A stretch of DNA of 64,000 nt from Knufia peltigerae (GCA_030247855.1 JAPDRN010000004.1:62001-126000), one strand, 5' to 3'. Numbered from the stretch's first letter, positions 1 to 11,569 are shown. Notes: generated by a model not told the origin, from the letters alone. Translations and numbers: made by a program.

Positions 1-971
1 GCCGCCGAGGATGGTGTCCGGGGGTGGCCAGATGTGTTTCCGAGTGACGAGAGTCAATTGTTCTGGTAATGAGGATTTCGACACCGAGACGCTCCGACGT
101 CTTCTTGATCTCGAAGCAGGGCGCTCGACAACATCCCATACGTCACTCAACAATGCGTGATCTGTATTGCAACCGAATCTGTCACTTCCATATCGACTGC
201 CAAGGTCGGGGTCGATAGTGGGACTCGCAGACTTGAATTGGTCGACATGCGCCGCCGTTCCCTCGTTTCCTTGCTGCCGAGAATGACAAATGATGCCTGC
301 TGGGGGCTTAAGGGGAGAATGGAGAGAATCCGCAATTTTCCTGCGGGAAGTAGGACTTCGTTGGAGGTCGAACTTTGTCGACCGCTCATGTTTGGTTGAC
401 CATCTCCATCGGATGTCATAGCCTGGACATTCCAGATTCTTAGATACGCACTGTCTACAGAGCGGTTTGGTTTCGTCGCATTTTACCTGCCTCTTAGTTG
501 AACATCTTTAGCACACGGTTGTGAGCCTCGACTTACCCTTCGCCTTTTGCATGTTACACAGCCGGATCTGGATTTTACCCCCTTAGGCACCGCAGCCATG
601 GGACTGACAACGGTCGAAAGAAGTTGAAATCAGTTATATTGCGGCTCCGCTCCTACAAAGTGTGAATTATTTCCACTAACGGAAACTGAAGCGCAACTTC
701 TTTTCCAGATGCCGGTTGACAAATCTCCTTCGCCAGGTTTGAGAGACTCAGAAGCATCATTATTGCTTGTCTCGCGACGGCAGACAGACGACATGACCAA
801 GATGAAAGACATTTATGGGGTCTATCGTCATGAGCCTTACTACATTCGGAGAGAAAGTGCGATTGGTCGGTTTTGAGAGCCTTGTAACGACATGTGGAGC
901 TGTCTGGCGGGGCTGTAGTGAACCTCACAGAAATCCCACTCCTATCCGACCTCATCTGTCACTTGCCATCT
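1..971. other. Left-edge stretch, no supported gene
   Basis: No gene model could be supported here. On the minus strand one frame stays open from about position 176 to the window edge at position 1. It would encode an Arg/Ser-rich segment and could be an exon of a gene lying mostly outside the window, but I found no splice junction joining it to the 90-residue minus-strand open frame at 147-419. The rest (420-971) shows only short overlapping open frames on both strands. It probably includes the 3' flank of the cupin gene that ends at 972. Confidence 0.4.
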
Positions 972-1480
972 CTAAAGTCTAGCCATCAGCCTAGACCCGC
1001 ACTTGAACGCGATTCCATAGTCGCTTGAAGAGAAGGCAACCGTGCTTCCTCGGTGAATCACGAAGGTATCACCAGCCTCGACAGTCTTCTTGGTACCCAT
1101 CTCGTCCTCCAAGATAATAGTACCTACAACGGCACGGGGTCGGTCAGAGAGTCCTGGTTGCAGTCTACACATACATCTGTGTGGGGGCCTTGAGAGCGGT
1201 CTCACCTTTGATGACAACGCCAACCTCATCATAGTCGTACTTGGGAGGTGTGGCCGGAGGTCCTTTCTCGATGCGAAACCATGAGCCTGTAATGGGGTTG
1301 GGGACCCCTTCGTCACGACTTCCAAGAAGATCGGCTGTTGAACGTGGTTAGAAGGCTACAAGCCGGAGAACGACTCTAACTGAAACGGTTGCTTCACTTA
1401 CTGAAGTACACGTGGTGCGGTGTCCCGGGTAGGTTCTGGATCTTAAAAATGTTGGTCTTGGATTCGACTTCTAAGACCAT
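972..1480 (-). CDS. Small EutQ/DUF861-like cupin protein
   Basis: This is a three-exon model on the minus strand: 1402..1480, 1206..1334 and 972..1123. It has GT..AG introns of 67 and 82 bp and gives 119 residues, with phase conserved at both junctions. The fold is read from the central run VGVVIKGTIILEDE, followed by a GDTFVIHRGS turn and a final beta strand, as in the RmlC-like single-domain cupins often annotated as ethanolamine utilisation EutQ-like. The usual HxH metal ligands of cupin motif 1 are absent, since that position reads DYDE, so a metal-dependent enzyme role is doubtful. It may be a small-molecule binding or isomerase-type protein. It is divergent from the amine oxidase gene and separated from it by about 350 bp, which would suit a common promoter. 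The start at 1480 is the only ATG before the exon 1 donor that keeps the frame. The function is not known. Confidence 0.8.
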
Positions 1481-1834
1481 GGTGACTTTCGTTGAGGATC
1501 TTTGCACAGGTCTCTTAGGTGCGAAGGTACACACTCGGTCTTTCTGGGGAGGTCTTCCTGTTTATCTATCAGACATTCGGACCCTCTCGATGCTTGATAC
1601 AAAAAGATTTCCAGATTGGGAAATCTTAGGGCTTCGGAAGGCATTCCGCTGCGGACATGGGGAACCTAGCAAAGCAATTTGATGTTGAAGAAACATGCCC
1701 TCCAGCCGCCATGCTAAGGAGAACCCTTGCCGGGTCAAAAAGCGTACCTCATCCCCCCCCCCAAACGAATGCAAGTTTTCGTCTTTTTCATTTTCATTTT
1801 CAAAACCACCCGGCCTGGAGCTTACTATATTACC
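1481..1834. promoter_or_regulatory. Divergent promoter, cupin / amine oxidase
   Basis: About 350 bp lie between two divergent start codons. The stretch contains a run of ten C at 1753-1762 and three imperfect TTTTCA repeats near 1782-1802, giving a strongly pyrimidine-rich leader just before the amine oxidase ATG. No specific operator was recognised. Confidence 0.45.
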
Positions 1835-3435
1835 ATGCCGAAGTCACGTGAAGGATATATTTGGACTGACGGCAAACTCATCACTGGCCTCGACACGCAG
1901 GCAGTGGTCCCGAGCAGCACAGTGAATAATCTCAAGTCAGATGATTACGATGTGATCGTCATCGGGGCGGGATTCGCTGGCCTACGAGCTGCGCGGGAGC
2001 TCGCAAGCCATCACTCTGGATTGCGCGTTTTGATCGTCGAGGGACGAGACCGCATTGGCGGTCGAACATGGACGGCACAGGCGTTGGGAGAGGACTTTGA
2101 AATGGGTGGGACCTGGGTATGATATGAAGAAAATTCCATGTCCACCACCACCACCACCACCACCACCACCACCACATAAGGTCATGTGAGTTCCTGATCT
2201 GATTTTAAGATCTCTAGGTCCACTGGGCTCAGCCACATGTCTACACCGAGCTACATCGATACGGCCTACACAAGAATCTAAAGACGTCGGCCGGCACTCT
2301 CGCGGCACAGAAAACGTATTACAAGCAATCGGAAAGCGGCCTTGTGGAAGAGATGGATGGGGCCGCGCTGGCACAAATCACCCAAGACGTGGCTGAGAAA
2401 TTCTTCACCATCGACGGGCTGTCCAGTCGAGACCTGATGCCGTACCCTCATGATCCGTTCCGAGAGCCGGCACTTTGGAAGAAGTATGACCATCTCACGG
2501 TACGGCAGCGCCTCGATCAACTTGAAGACATTCCCGGGATTCACAAGGGCTATTTCGAGAGTAATGTCAATACATTTGGCAGCGCACGCAGTTCAGAGAT
2601 CGGATTCACGGAAGCCCTCCGCTGGTACGCCTTGGGTGGTCACAACATGACCCAGGTGTTCGAGCTGGCAGGGATCTACAAACTTGGCAAGGGTGGCATG
2701 ACCTCATTCTCACGTTCTGTGCTCCAGGAATTTCGGGGCGATATCCTCTTTGATACCATAGTCACCGAGATTATACAGGACGATGCTTCTGGTGTGGTGG
2801 TGATCAAGACCAATGATGGTAAATGCTCATTCAAGGCCAAGGCAGCTATCTGCACCATCCCACTAAATTGTCTCGGCGACATCAAGTTCTGGCCGCCACT
2901 TGGTCCATTGAAACGCGAAGCAATCGCAAAGGGACATATAAACCGAGGCGCCAAAATCCACTTCAAACTTGCGTCCACCGAGCCAGGGTGGTTTGCGGCG
3001 TGCGATGGTTCCGCTCCCTCGTCTTTCTGCTTTTCTTTGTCTGACCACAATGGCACCACCAACCCGTCATCCGGACCAAATGGTACTTACTGTATCGGAT
3101 TTGGATACAACAACTGTCTGACGGATCCGCGAGACAGCAAGAATATCATCGAAGACTTCAGAAAGGACGTGCGACCTGACGCCACGGTGGAAGCATATCT
3201 TACGCATGACTGGGCGAATGACCCCCTGGCCAAAGGTGAATGGTGTTGTTGGGGGAGTGATTGTATGTCAAAGTATCTTCAGGAACTGCAGAAAGACCAT
3301 GGAAACGTCTTTTTTGCTAGTGCTGATTGGGCTGATGGGTGGCGAGGGTTCATTGATGGTGCACTCGAGAGCGGGCTGAAGACGGCATTGCGCGTGGCAG
3401 AGAGGCTTCAGAAGAATCCTGCTCCAAGATTGTAA
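1835..3435 (+). CDS. Flavin-containing amine oxidase (MAO-N type)
   Basis: This gene has two exons, 1835..2116 and 2218..3435, and encodes 499 residues, close to the usual length of fungal monoamine oxidases. The N-terminal dinucleotide-binding motif VIVIGAGFAGLRAAREL is followed by the ERD/GRD-type acidic end of the second strand and the GGRTWT flavin motif. The C-terminal flavin loop FFASADWADGWRGFIDGA is also present. The expected reaction is FAD-dependent oxidative deamination of primary amines to aldehydes with release of ammonia and peroxide. The protein ends in PRL, a weak match to the peroxisomal PTS1 consensus, so peroxisomal location is possible but not certain. The start at 1835 was preferred to an upstream in-frame ATG at 1763, because the extension is low-complexity and encoded by the pyrimidine-rich leader. 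The single 101 bp intron carries a CCA microsatellite. It could supply nitrogen from amines together with neighbouring nitrogen-compound transport genes, but that is inference. Confidence 0.92.
2142..2175. repeat. (CCA)n microsatellite inside an intron
   Basis: About 11 tandem CCA units fill a third of the 101 bp intron of the amine oxidase gene. The array starts 25 bp after the donor. It would read as poly-Pro, poly-His or poly-Thr if the intron were retained. Confidence 0.95.
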
Positions 3436-3659
3436 CTCTGTGAATCCAGTGTCTTCGATGACTGCTGGAGGGGCGCGTTCAGGACATCATTGAACGTCAT
3501 ATTGACAGCACATTCGCTTCGGAGACACTTCCTTTGCCTTCAGAGCATCTTGACCTGTCTTAACTTTTGGTTTTGGACGACAAATCGAATCTTTTCTCGT
3601 GAGAAGCCTCTCGTCCTTTTTGTGAACTTCTGGGTTAGATTTTACTGTGAAGTGAGGCA

Positions 3660-5221
3660 CTATTCGGAAGCGTCCAAAACGTCCAAGGATTCAGAAGTGC
3701 GACCGGATCGTCTGGCTTTAGGTGAACTGGTGGCCAAGGGTTGTGCCGGAGCAGGTCTCGACCGTTTGATCCTTCTGACCTCATTACGAGCCAACTCATC
3801 TTCAGAAGTGTCGGAGGCGTCAATTAGGTTAGTTGACCAGGATGTACTGCTGTCCAAGATCTCGGTTGCGCACTTTTTAGGCGGCGGCCGACGAGCAGTC
3901 TCATTTGCTTGATCGATGGCATCAGTTAGGAAGCTCTTTGCCTGATCTCGGCAGTTTCGGTAGGCAGCAGCACCTTCCCGGAAAGTCTTCACGTTTCCCG
4001 TCATTCCATATGAATTTATTTGCGTCATATGATATTCGGACTGCCCTCCTGGGTCGGCAGCTCGGCTGACATGGGTCGCGTACAATTGGAGCGTTCCGGT
4101 TCCGGCATGATATGTACTACTAAAACTCTGCGCCTTGTTGTCGTACACTGACTCATCTTCACCAAAGTTCTGAAGTTTATGCATGGCCCGAGCCCCAACG
4201 GCCCCGTCATACATCGCTTGGTTTCGGGCCTCATAGGCGTTTCCGGACTTGCTCTTGCCCTCAAGAAAGAAATTGGGGGCTGCAGGACGGCTGGTGGTGG
4301 AGGAGGGAATGATGTACTTCTCAAGGTCGGCTCGTACACGTTGGTCAATACGAGAAGGTTGTGCGCCGTAGTACAAATCAGGTTTAGCATCGCTCACCTC
4401 CTTTACCAGCGGCTCGAGATTGGTCAAGGGAAGATCAGCTTCGAAAAGGTGATCCTTTTCATTTCCAGCAATGAGCGGATGGACCCTATACAGGCCGGTA
4501 GCTTCGCCGGACGCCCGTGCATTTGCTCTTTTAAATGCCTTGAAATCGTCATCAATGAACCGCGACGGAGAGAGGGATGCTCGATAAGTAGTGAGCTCAT
4601 GCTGAATGTCTTCCAAATTTGCAGGTTCAACCGGTTCTCTTCCATCCGGGTGTTCATATTCAGGAGGGTATATACCATTGTCAAGCATCTTTTGCTCAAA
4701 ATTCCTACTCTTGGTTGTCGTGTTTGTGGTTCGAGTCGATTTGCTTCTCTTCGACGAGTTGGAGGATCGTTTCCGGCCTCGCAAGCCAGAAGGTTCGCTC
4801 ATGGCATCGGTGACGGGAAGTGCTAAACTCGCAAACTGTTACCCCGAGATTAGCCGTAATTGTATCAACCACATACTATAGGACTCACTCCTCTAATATG
4901 TGACAAGTCAGGACCACCGCGCCGAGCAAATCTCTTAAGCCGTTGGAGAGTCTGTCCTTGTGGATGTTCCGCGGCGGGCTTGAACGTGCAATACTGCTGG
5001 CTGGTCTCTTGAATTGTTCTGCTGTCAAACTCTTTTAGGGCACTGAAGCTCAGGTAAACTTTGGATAGAGTGTCCCAGAAGCTGGGAGGACGATGTTGAG
5101 GTTCGGAACGAGTCTTCAAATATGGTTTGTGTTTCTTCGTTGCTTGCTCCTGCTGAACATCATCGAGGACTTGCGAGGACAGTCGTCGCTTTCCTGACTT
5201 AGCTTCATCTATAACGAACAT
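3660..5221 (-). CDS. Fungal repeat-family protein (DUF7924-like)
   Basis: This gene has two exons, 4889..5221 and 3660..4835, joined by a 53 bp GT..AG intron, and encodes 502 residues. The exon 1 product ends with LKRFARRGGPDLSHIRG. Exon 2 begins with a Ser/Arg/Lys-rich linker, then a block starting FEQKMLDNGIYPPEY, then SLSPSRF, AKPDLYYGA and NFFLEGK, and then ARNQAMYDGAVGARAMHKLQ. This order is the signature of a multi-copy Pezizomycotina family of unknown function that I believe is catalogued as DUF7924. An acidic PD, then a hydrophobic strand ending in E-x-K, then a helix with a conserved Gln is the layout of PD-(D/E)XK nuclease-like folds, which is my inference. The C-terminus is basic and Ser-rich, suggesting a nuclear protein. 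The start at 5221 is the better of two in-frame ATGs; the other at 5260 would add 13 residues. A TATA-like stretch lies at 5243-5252. Confidence 0.82.
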
Positions 5222-7636
5222 GAGGGTGGAAGAGTAGAGAAATCGAAGGGTATATATCAAGACGGAGAACGGGGGAGGGCGCCTGTGGGCGTGGTCGCGG
5301 TCGAGGTGTTGCCCTGCTGGAATAGGCGCCGGGCCTCGAGAGACTGTGTAACAGGTGCATAGGGAACAAATTCAGGTATTGGTTGTCAGTACGAGTGTCA
5401 GTTGTCAATACGAGGATCAGTTCCAGGTTGTCTATACGAGCATCAATCGCGAGCCTTAATGGGCAGTTGACTTAGCGTTGCAGCCTAAATCGTGCCAAGA
5501 CATGGTCGAACTAGTCGCTTCTCAAAACCCCCAATCGGGGAATAGGGTGATGCCGCCCTTGCTCACCCCCTGGCTCGCCCGAGCCTCGGGAGCAACCACC
5601 CTTGACTCACCTACTGGATATTCCCTTGCGGTTAAAGAAGTATCAGGAAAAAAATATTGTATGAATGCGAGAGTCACTCTGTAACTGGCTAAGAGCAATT
5701 CTTCTTCTATGTATTATACAATGTTGCCTAGAAAAGGGACCTCCAGGGTTTCCCCTTCGCCGAGGAAGGAGGCTCTGGCTCATCTGTTCTCTAGCATTAA
5801 GGCACTTCTAACATGCATTGCGGAGTGTGATATCGGAATAGTAGTCGTAACTCTATACATTTATTGAAGACGAAGTTGAACAAGTCTGCCCAGCCTCAGA
5901 ATATCTCAGAAGTCTCAAATAGCGCTCTCTCCCCCTCCCCATGCCTTTCCCCTTTGGCCGATCTTGGCCAGACCACTCTAAAACATCTCATAGGACACCG
6001 TCTGACTCCCAAAGCCTTCCATTTTGCAGATTTATAGCATTATTGAAGGTCATGCCTTCGAGGAAGATGAGTCCTCGATTACTGCAGACATGTCGACTGT
6101 CGTGCTGAAATTCCGTCACCGTGCTCGCTGTCACCTTAGTGGGAGTTTTTGGCTGCGCTGAGGGTCTACTTTGCGAGAATCATCCCCACGTCCTTGAGCT
6201 TCCCACCGCAGCGGTACATGCAGGGGCTGCTTCACAGCCCATGGTGTAAGCATCCATCCGAGGATGCCCAGCATACACGGACAAAATCGTCGTGCGATTC
6301 CGAATCTTCTCAACTCGATCTTGACCTACTGATATATACCACTATGAGTTCGTGCGTGATTCGCCGACCTCCTTCAAGCCACTCTCACCGCGCATAAGTC
6401 TCCTTGTCGTGGCTGCTTGACGAGGTGTACAGGCATCAGGGCCGGTCATGAAGGGTGAGAATTTCCTCGACTGTGTGCTATGCACGATGGTTTCGCCATT
6501 GCCTGGACATCAGACCTGCCATACTGGTTTTCCGCAAATGGCGACCAACAGCTCCGAACATTTCGTTCAGGGTGGCTGCAGACGTGTAACTGAGAAATAG
6601 CTGGTTGGCATCTTCAAAGACGGAAGTTGGAGTTGTGTTATGCTACAGCTATCGAAAGGTGACATGCCGTTCGTACTGTTGATCGTATTTCTGCTGGTGT
6701 CGTTTCTGCACCAGGAGATTGGGCCGTATATCTCCTGCCATTCGCTTTGTCCTTCTTTGGAGAACGATACCTTGCTTTGTTTCGCCATGCCCTTTGCGAC
6801 TCGTGCCCTATGAGGCCTGCTGACTAGCACTTCCACCATTGCTTCAGTCTCGACTTTCGGATCAGTCAACCAGAAACTGGAACTGACTGTGCTCTTCGCT
6901 CTAGCCTATGAGCCTGTGCTTCCCACGACGGTCAGAGCTCACAGCAGTCGAGATCGGGAGTGGCAACAGTGGAGGAAGGTTTGACCAGACAAGTTTCCAA
7001 GTGGACCTTGATCGCGGCTTGGACTTGACATGAAGGGTCTTCGAAAAGGGAGAGTATGTTGATTAGAAAGTCAGTCAAGCTGATAAGCCCATTCACCCAG
7101 CATCCACTGTCCACCATTCAGCGGTCCACCCGCTAGCGATTTACTTCCGCCCGACCGACTTCTCTTATTCCCGGTTCCGCCCCGAGCGACGATTCTGATT
7201 CGTGCGCCGGACCGTGTCACGTGTAAACTGCCTTATAATCTCATGCTTCCCGTTATCAGGGTCTCCCCTGGATTCTGAGGGCTTGATACCCCATGTTTGT
7301 AGAGCTTCCCCAGACTCTGCTGGCTGTCCACATCCTCTAGTTAAACGAATGAGCTACTGATAGCTCTATCTCGCCAGTGATAACCAAGATATGTAACGTC
7401 TCTTTTCGCGAGGCACAAATCACCGCAAAATGCTCCCCACTCTCAAGGACGCCGCTCGTCTGTTAGCCGTAAGTGCTGATAGGGGTGGTTGAACGACATT
7501 AGAAGCTTCAAAAGCTCAGTCGAATTTATCATATCTCCGAGATGTATTTAATCCATCCCACCTATTCCACCCTGGTCTCCCCTTGCAGTACGAGGTAAAG
7601 ACTATCGACGCAACGGGCTCTACGCTTGAGTATACC
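5222..7636. other. 2.4 kb gene-free stretch
   Basis: Only short, overlapping open frames of no recognisable family occur here on either strand. Position 5382-5445 holds three imperfect copies of a unit with the core GTTGTCxxTACGAGxxTCA. The right end (7130-7636) is the promoter of the Dal5-like permease gene and is rich in CCG/CGG triplets. An ATG at 7430 opens a 13-codon frame ending at a good GTAAGT donor (7469). If spliced to the acceptor before 7588, it would join in frame to the permease. It could be an alternative N-terminus or a spliced leader. Confidence 0.5.
5382..5445. repeat. Three imperfect direct repeats
   Basis: Three copies of a unit with the core GTTGTCxxTACGAGxxTCA start near 5382, 5401 and 5427. 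The spacing is unequal (19 and 26 bp). They lie about 160 bp upstream of the repeat-family gene start and may be promoter elements or a decayed minisatellite. Confidence 0.6.
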
Positions 7637-9465
7637 ATGGATCCCACCAGAACCGAGAAGGCGCAGGACATTGTCGAAGCGCATGATGCACCTTCGGGCC
7701 AGGATGTTGACCACGGAAATCTGGCCGAAAAATTCGACGTCGACACCGTCCATAATGACGAGGCTATGAAGGTGCTGGCCGCTTACCATGGGAACCAGGT
7801 TTGGGACGGCCAGGAAGAGAAGAGGGTCAGGACCAAGATTGATAAGCGTTTACTGCCAATCCTCGTCATAACCTATGGATTACAATATGCAGACAAGACG
7901 ATGATTTCTCAGGCTGTAAGCTCTCCCCAAAACCATCCTAGTCGCATGGTCACTGGCCAATGCCAGATACTGATTTTCCTCGCTTGCTTCCAGGCCCTCT
8001 TCGGACTCCGCAAGGATCTTGAGCTGACGGGGAACCGATATTCCATGGCATCTGCCATATTTTATCTGGGCTTTGTCGGAGGAGCGTATCCGGCTTCTCA
8101 GCTAGCCCAGCGATTTCCGATCGAGAGAGTCGCTGGCGGATTGGTCTTGCTCTGGGGTATCACCTTCCTCTTGACTGCGGCTTGTTTTGCCTGGCAGGCC
8201 CTCTACGTCCAACGCTTCTTCCTAGGCTTCCTCGAAGCAGGAGTGAGCCCTATTTTCATGCTTATGGTGGGCCAGTTCTACAAAAAGAACGAGCAATCTT
8301 TCAGGATGGGGTGAGATCAATACCTTCGGTGTGGAAAGGTACAGCCAACTGACGCTCTCCTAGTGTCTGGTATGCTGCATCTGGACTTATAACTCTCGTT
8401 GCGCCGCTGGTCAATTATGGTCTCGGTCACATTCAAGGTTCCCTATCTCCTTGGAGATACATGTACATCGTGGGTGGAATCATTACGACCCTCTGGTCCG
8501 CTGTCATCTACTTGTTTATGCCGCCTGATCCGATTCGCGCAAAAGGTTTCAGCGAGCGAGAGAGATACATTGCAGTCGCTCGTCTCCGAATCAACAACAG
8601 CGGAGTGCGAAATACTCATTTCAAGAAGCAACAAGTGCTGGAACTATTCCGCGATGAGAAGTTCTGGCTCATTTTTGCCCAAGCATTCCTGAGCATGATT
8701 GCTGCAGGGCCGGTCAATACCTTTATGCCCATCATCATCTCCGGATTTGGCTACAATACTCTCAACAGTCTCCTTCTAACTATTCCTGCCGGAGCCGCTG
8801 GTGCTATACTCATCCTTGGGACAACGTACGTAAGCTACAAATTTCGCAACATGAGAACAATTGCAATTCTTGTTTGCGAGCTCCTTGTTATCATGTCGTC
8901 ATTACTTTTGTGGAAGCTTCCTCGCCATTCAAAGGGCGGCCTCCTCTTTGCGGTGTATATGATGACGGCTTTCAGTGGCGGCTGGGGTGTCATCATGGGT
9001 TTGTCCATTGCCAATTCCGCTGGATATACCAAGCGTGTTGTTAGCTCATCGGCCATCCACATTGGGTACTGCCTGGGTAAGTCTCAAGTTCCTCTAGCCC
9101 TGCAACAATTTCGGCCCCAATTGGCCTCTGACTTACCGTCAATCAGGCCAGTTCACTGCACCGCTTCTGTTCAAAGCCAAAGATGCGCCAGAATATGCCC
9201 CTGGCTTCATTGCAGTCCTCGTAACCGCGGCGGCATCGGCCGGTCTCAACATCCTTTACCGTTTCATCTGTGTCTGGCAAAACAAACGTCGGGACCGCGC
9301 CGGTACTATGGAGGCCTATGATCATGCCTATGAGGATGATGTGACAGACAAGAAGGTATGCTTACTACAATACATGCTCACCTGCCTCTTGTGACTGGCT
9401 AGCCCCCGGGACTTCACTGACCTTGAGCAAAAATATAGAACCCTCAATTCAGATATGTCTACTAG
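7637..9465 (+). CDS. MFS permease, Dal5/allantoate type
   Basis: This gene has five exons (7637..7915, 7994..8310, 8364..9076, 9147..9355, 9439..9465) and encodes 514 residues with phase kept at all four introns. The sequence follows the anion:cation symporter family of yeast Dal5. It has a long cytosolic N-terminus, then KRLLPILVITYGLQYADK before the first loop, SPWRYMYIVGG at the mid-point, and the characteristic short C-terminus NPQFRYVY encoded by a separate 27 nt exon. Twelve membrane segments are expected in the plasma membrane. Family members carry allantoate, ureidosuccinate, carboxylates, vitamins or other organic anions, so the exact substrate cannot be called. The start at 7637 gives a normal-length N-terminus; an alternative upstream exon beginning at 7430 is possible. 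It lies just left of the SDR, P450 and BVMO group and may supply its substrate, which is inference from position only. Confidence 0.92.
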
Positions 9466-10119
9466 TGATGGTCGACTGGTGTGGAAGCTAGACAGTACAG
9501 TTTGGAGAACAAATCACCTACGCTACGAGTGTCGTAAGGCCTGAGGTTGCATAGCTTCTTAGACTGTAGTATCGTTTGAACGGTATCTGTAAGACTTGAT
9601 TTAGTTTATGTCAGACAACCTAGCATTCTCAGCACCTACACACGATCCTACCATACGATGGTTTCTGCTTATAGATTTAGCAGTCTAGAGAGCCCCTCAG
9701 GCCCAACAATGATCACTCTACTATCAATCCAGGGGCCTCAGAATTTGCCTGACTTATCCACTCTACCTAAGGGGAACCTGCTGAATTGAGCCACATTTCC
9801 ATCTTCCGCCCGGATGCGTCTTGTAATTGCTAGAGGCACCTCTCCACTCATTGATATCACATTGTAGAAGTTCGCCTTCACCAACTGTTGAAGTTAGCTT
9901 ACAGACTTGCCTTGACCGTTACGATTAGGCAGGCTGTGATGCCAGACCAGAAGTTCGTGCAAAAGATCAGTGCTCGCAACTATCTCTTTCATTTTCGAAC
10001 AAGCTTTATCAGACGTCCCATCCGTGTTATACACCGCATCCGAAGCCGAGCATCTCCGAGTTGGAGCGAGAGTATAGTAACTTCGCTGCCCATCTACTTG
10101 CCCAGCTTATGACAGTAGA
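9466..10119. other. Convergent intergenic stretch
   Basis: This is the 3' flank of the Dal5-like permease and of the SDR gene on the opposite strand. No coding signal, structured RNA or notable repeat was seen. Confidence 0.5.
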
Positions 10120-11046
10120 TCAAACGCGGCCTGCATCAATATCAACGACCTGATGCATGTCAATTCACGTGTCCGTAGACCCAGTGGCAAGAAGTCGAAT
10201 ACGTACCGATGAGGTGATGAAAGAACTACCATCACTGAGCAGGAAGAGTATGACATTGGCCATCTCAATTGGGTCCGCTAAACGTCCAAGGACGTTGGCT
10301 TTTCTCCATCCGTCGCGAATGGATTCGGGTACAGCGTCGACCATGGGAGTGTCCGTGATACCACTACAGTCAATAGTTAGATGCAACAGTCGCCGCAAAT
10401 ATGGACTCCAAGCAAGCAACACATACGGTGCAATAGCGTTGACCCTGACTCCATGCGGGCCCATCTCTCTTGCAACAGACTTGGTGAGACCACTGACTGC
10501 TGCCTTGCTTGCCGAGTAGGCTGCATTGCCAGGTGATCCGATCCGCGCACCGATACTCGAAGCATTGACAATCGAGGCACCTTTAGGATTTCTATGCTGG
10601 AGTTGGGCGCGTAAGGCATTCTTGACTCCTCCCAAGTTAATCCGGATAACGCGATCCCATTCCTCGTCGGTCTCTTGCTCCAGGTTGATTGTTCCTTTCC
10701 CACTGACACCAGCCAGATTGGCACCGCCTCAAAGGAGTAGATTAGTCAGCTGTTGGAAAACGAGGCGCGACCTAGTGGTCCATTGTTTTGACATACCATC
10801 GACTGGGCCAAAGGCGTCCACCACGGCTTTGGTGGCTGCGTCAACTTCTGCAGAAGAACAGACATCCACTTTTATAGCGATAGCTGTGCCTCCTGCAGAT
10901 TTTATCTGCTCCTCAACATCGAAGATGCTTGGGTTGACATCGAACAGCGCGACTTTGGCCTTTTCTGCTCCCAGAAGGATGGCTGTCGCTTTCCCAATCC
11001 CGCTTCCCGCACCGGTGACAATTATGACTTTATCCGCGACCGACAT
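10120..11046 (-). CDS. Short-chain dehydrogenase/reductase (classical SDR)
   Basis: This gene has four exons on the minus strand (10797..11046, 10427..10727, 10207..10363, 10120..10149) and encodes 245 residues, the normal size of a classical SDR. The cofactor motif TGAGSGIG is at residues 11-18. A GGANLAG motif stands in place of the usual NNAG. The catalytic Ser is in NASSIGARIGS, YSASK supplies Tyr and Lys, and the segment after the active site reads RVNAIAPGITDTPM. The tiny last exon restores the expected family ending VVDIDAGR. An Asp in the second strand (FDVN) favours NAD(H). The expected reaction is alcohol to ketone or the reverse. It shares a 523 bp divergent promoter with the P450 gene and lies in the BVMO/esterase cluster, so it may produce the ketone used by the BVMO (inference). 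Confidence 0.92.
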
Positions 11047-11569
11047 GTTCCTTTCACTTTCTCTCTCTGGTTGCCTCTGACTGTGACTTGGAGCTTTTAC
11101 TATCAGAGCCGGATCGCAATATGCTTGAAGGGAGAGCAGTGGTGATGATAGCGGCTCATCTCCCCCACTGTTCTACTCAATTTTACCTCAACACTCTCGG
11201 ACAAACGCTACAGCACAAGCCAGCATCAGCTACCCTCACAGCACTTCCAAAGCCGACGGGTCTGATACGCCGGGATTGTGGGCCCTTCGCGGAGTCGGGC
11301 ACTAGGTATAGTTATAGGATCCACTCTCCGAATCTCTAGCGTCTTTCGATGATTGTTGCATACACCACCTTTTCGGTCGTACAATAGCCACAGCATCCAC
11401 AGCCTGTGGCCTTCCCCCACCCTTCTTGACTCCTATGGAAGAGCAACTAGAGACCACCCTTCAGCGCCGTCAACTCGAGTGTGGTCTCGGACTTTAGTAA
11501 ATGCAGCAGTCCTATGCATATATTTCCTTACCAATCGTTTCCAGATTCATCATTGACCCGTCTTTCACT
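11047..11569. promoter_or_regulatory. Divergent promoter, SDR / P450
   Basis: This 523 bp stretch between two divergent starts holds one TGGGGGAGA element on the minus strand (11159-11167). The same 9-mer occurs three times in the esterase/SDR-pseudogene promoter. A related CTTCCCCCACCC run is present near 11413. No TATA box is obvious at the usual distance. Confidence 0.6.
11159..11167 (-). promoter_or_regulatory. TGGGGGAGA element (CreA-like GTGGGG)
   Basis: On the minus strand this reads AGTGGGGGAGATG. It contains GTGGGG, which fits the fungal carbon-catabolite repressor CreA consensus SYGGRG, and shares a longer 9-mer with three sites at 18.4-18.6 kb. Confidence 0.5.

Noticed and set aside
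147..419. Overlapping 80-90 residue open frames on both strands at the left edge
   Set aside because: No family features and no splice sites joining them to a larger model; recorded only as an unassigned edge stretch.
6567..6869. 100-residue minus-strand open frame in the 2.4 kb gap
   Set aside because: No domain pattern, no ATG context, and similar chance frames on both strands nearby.
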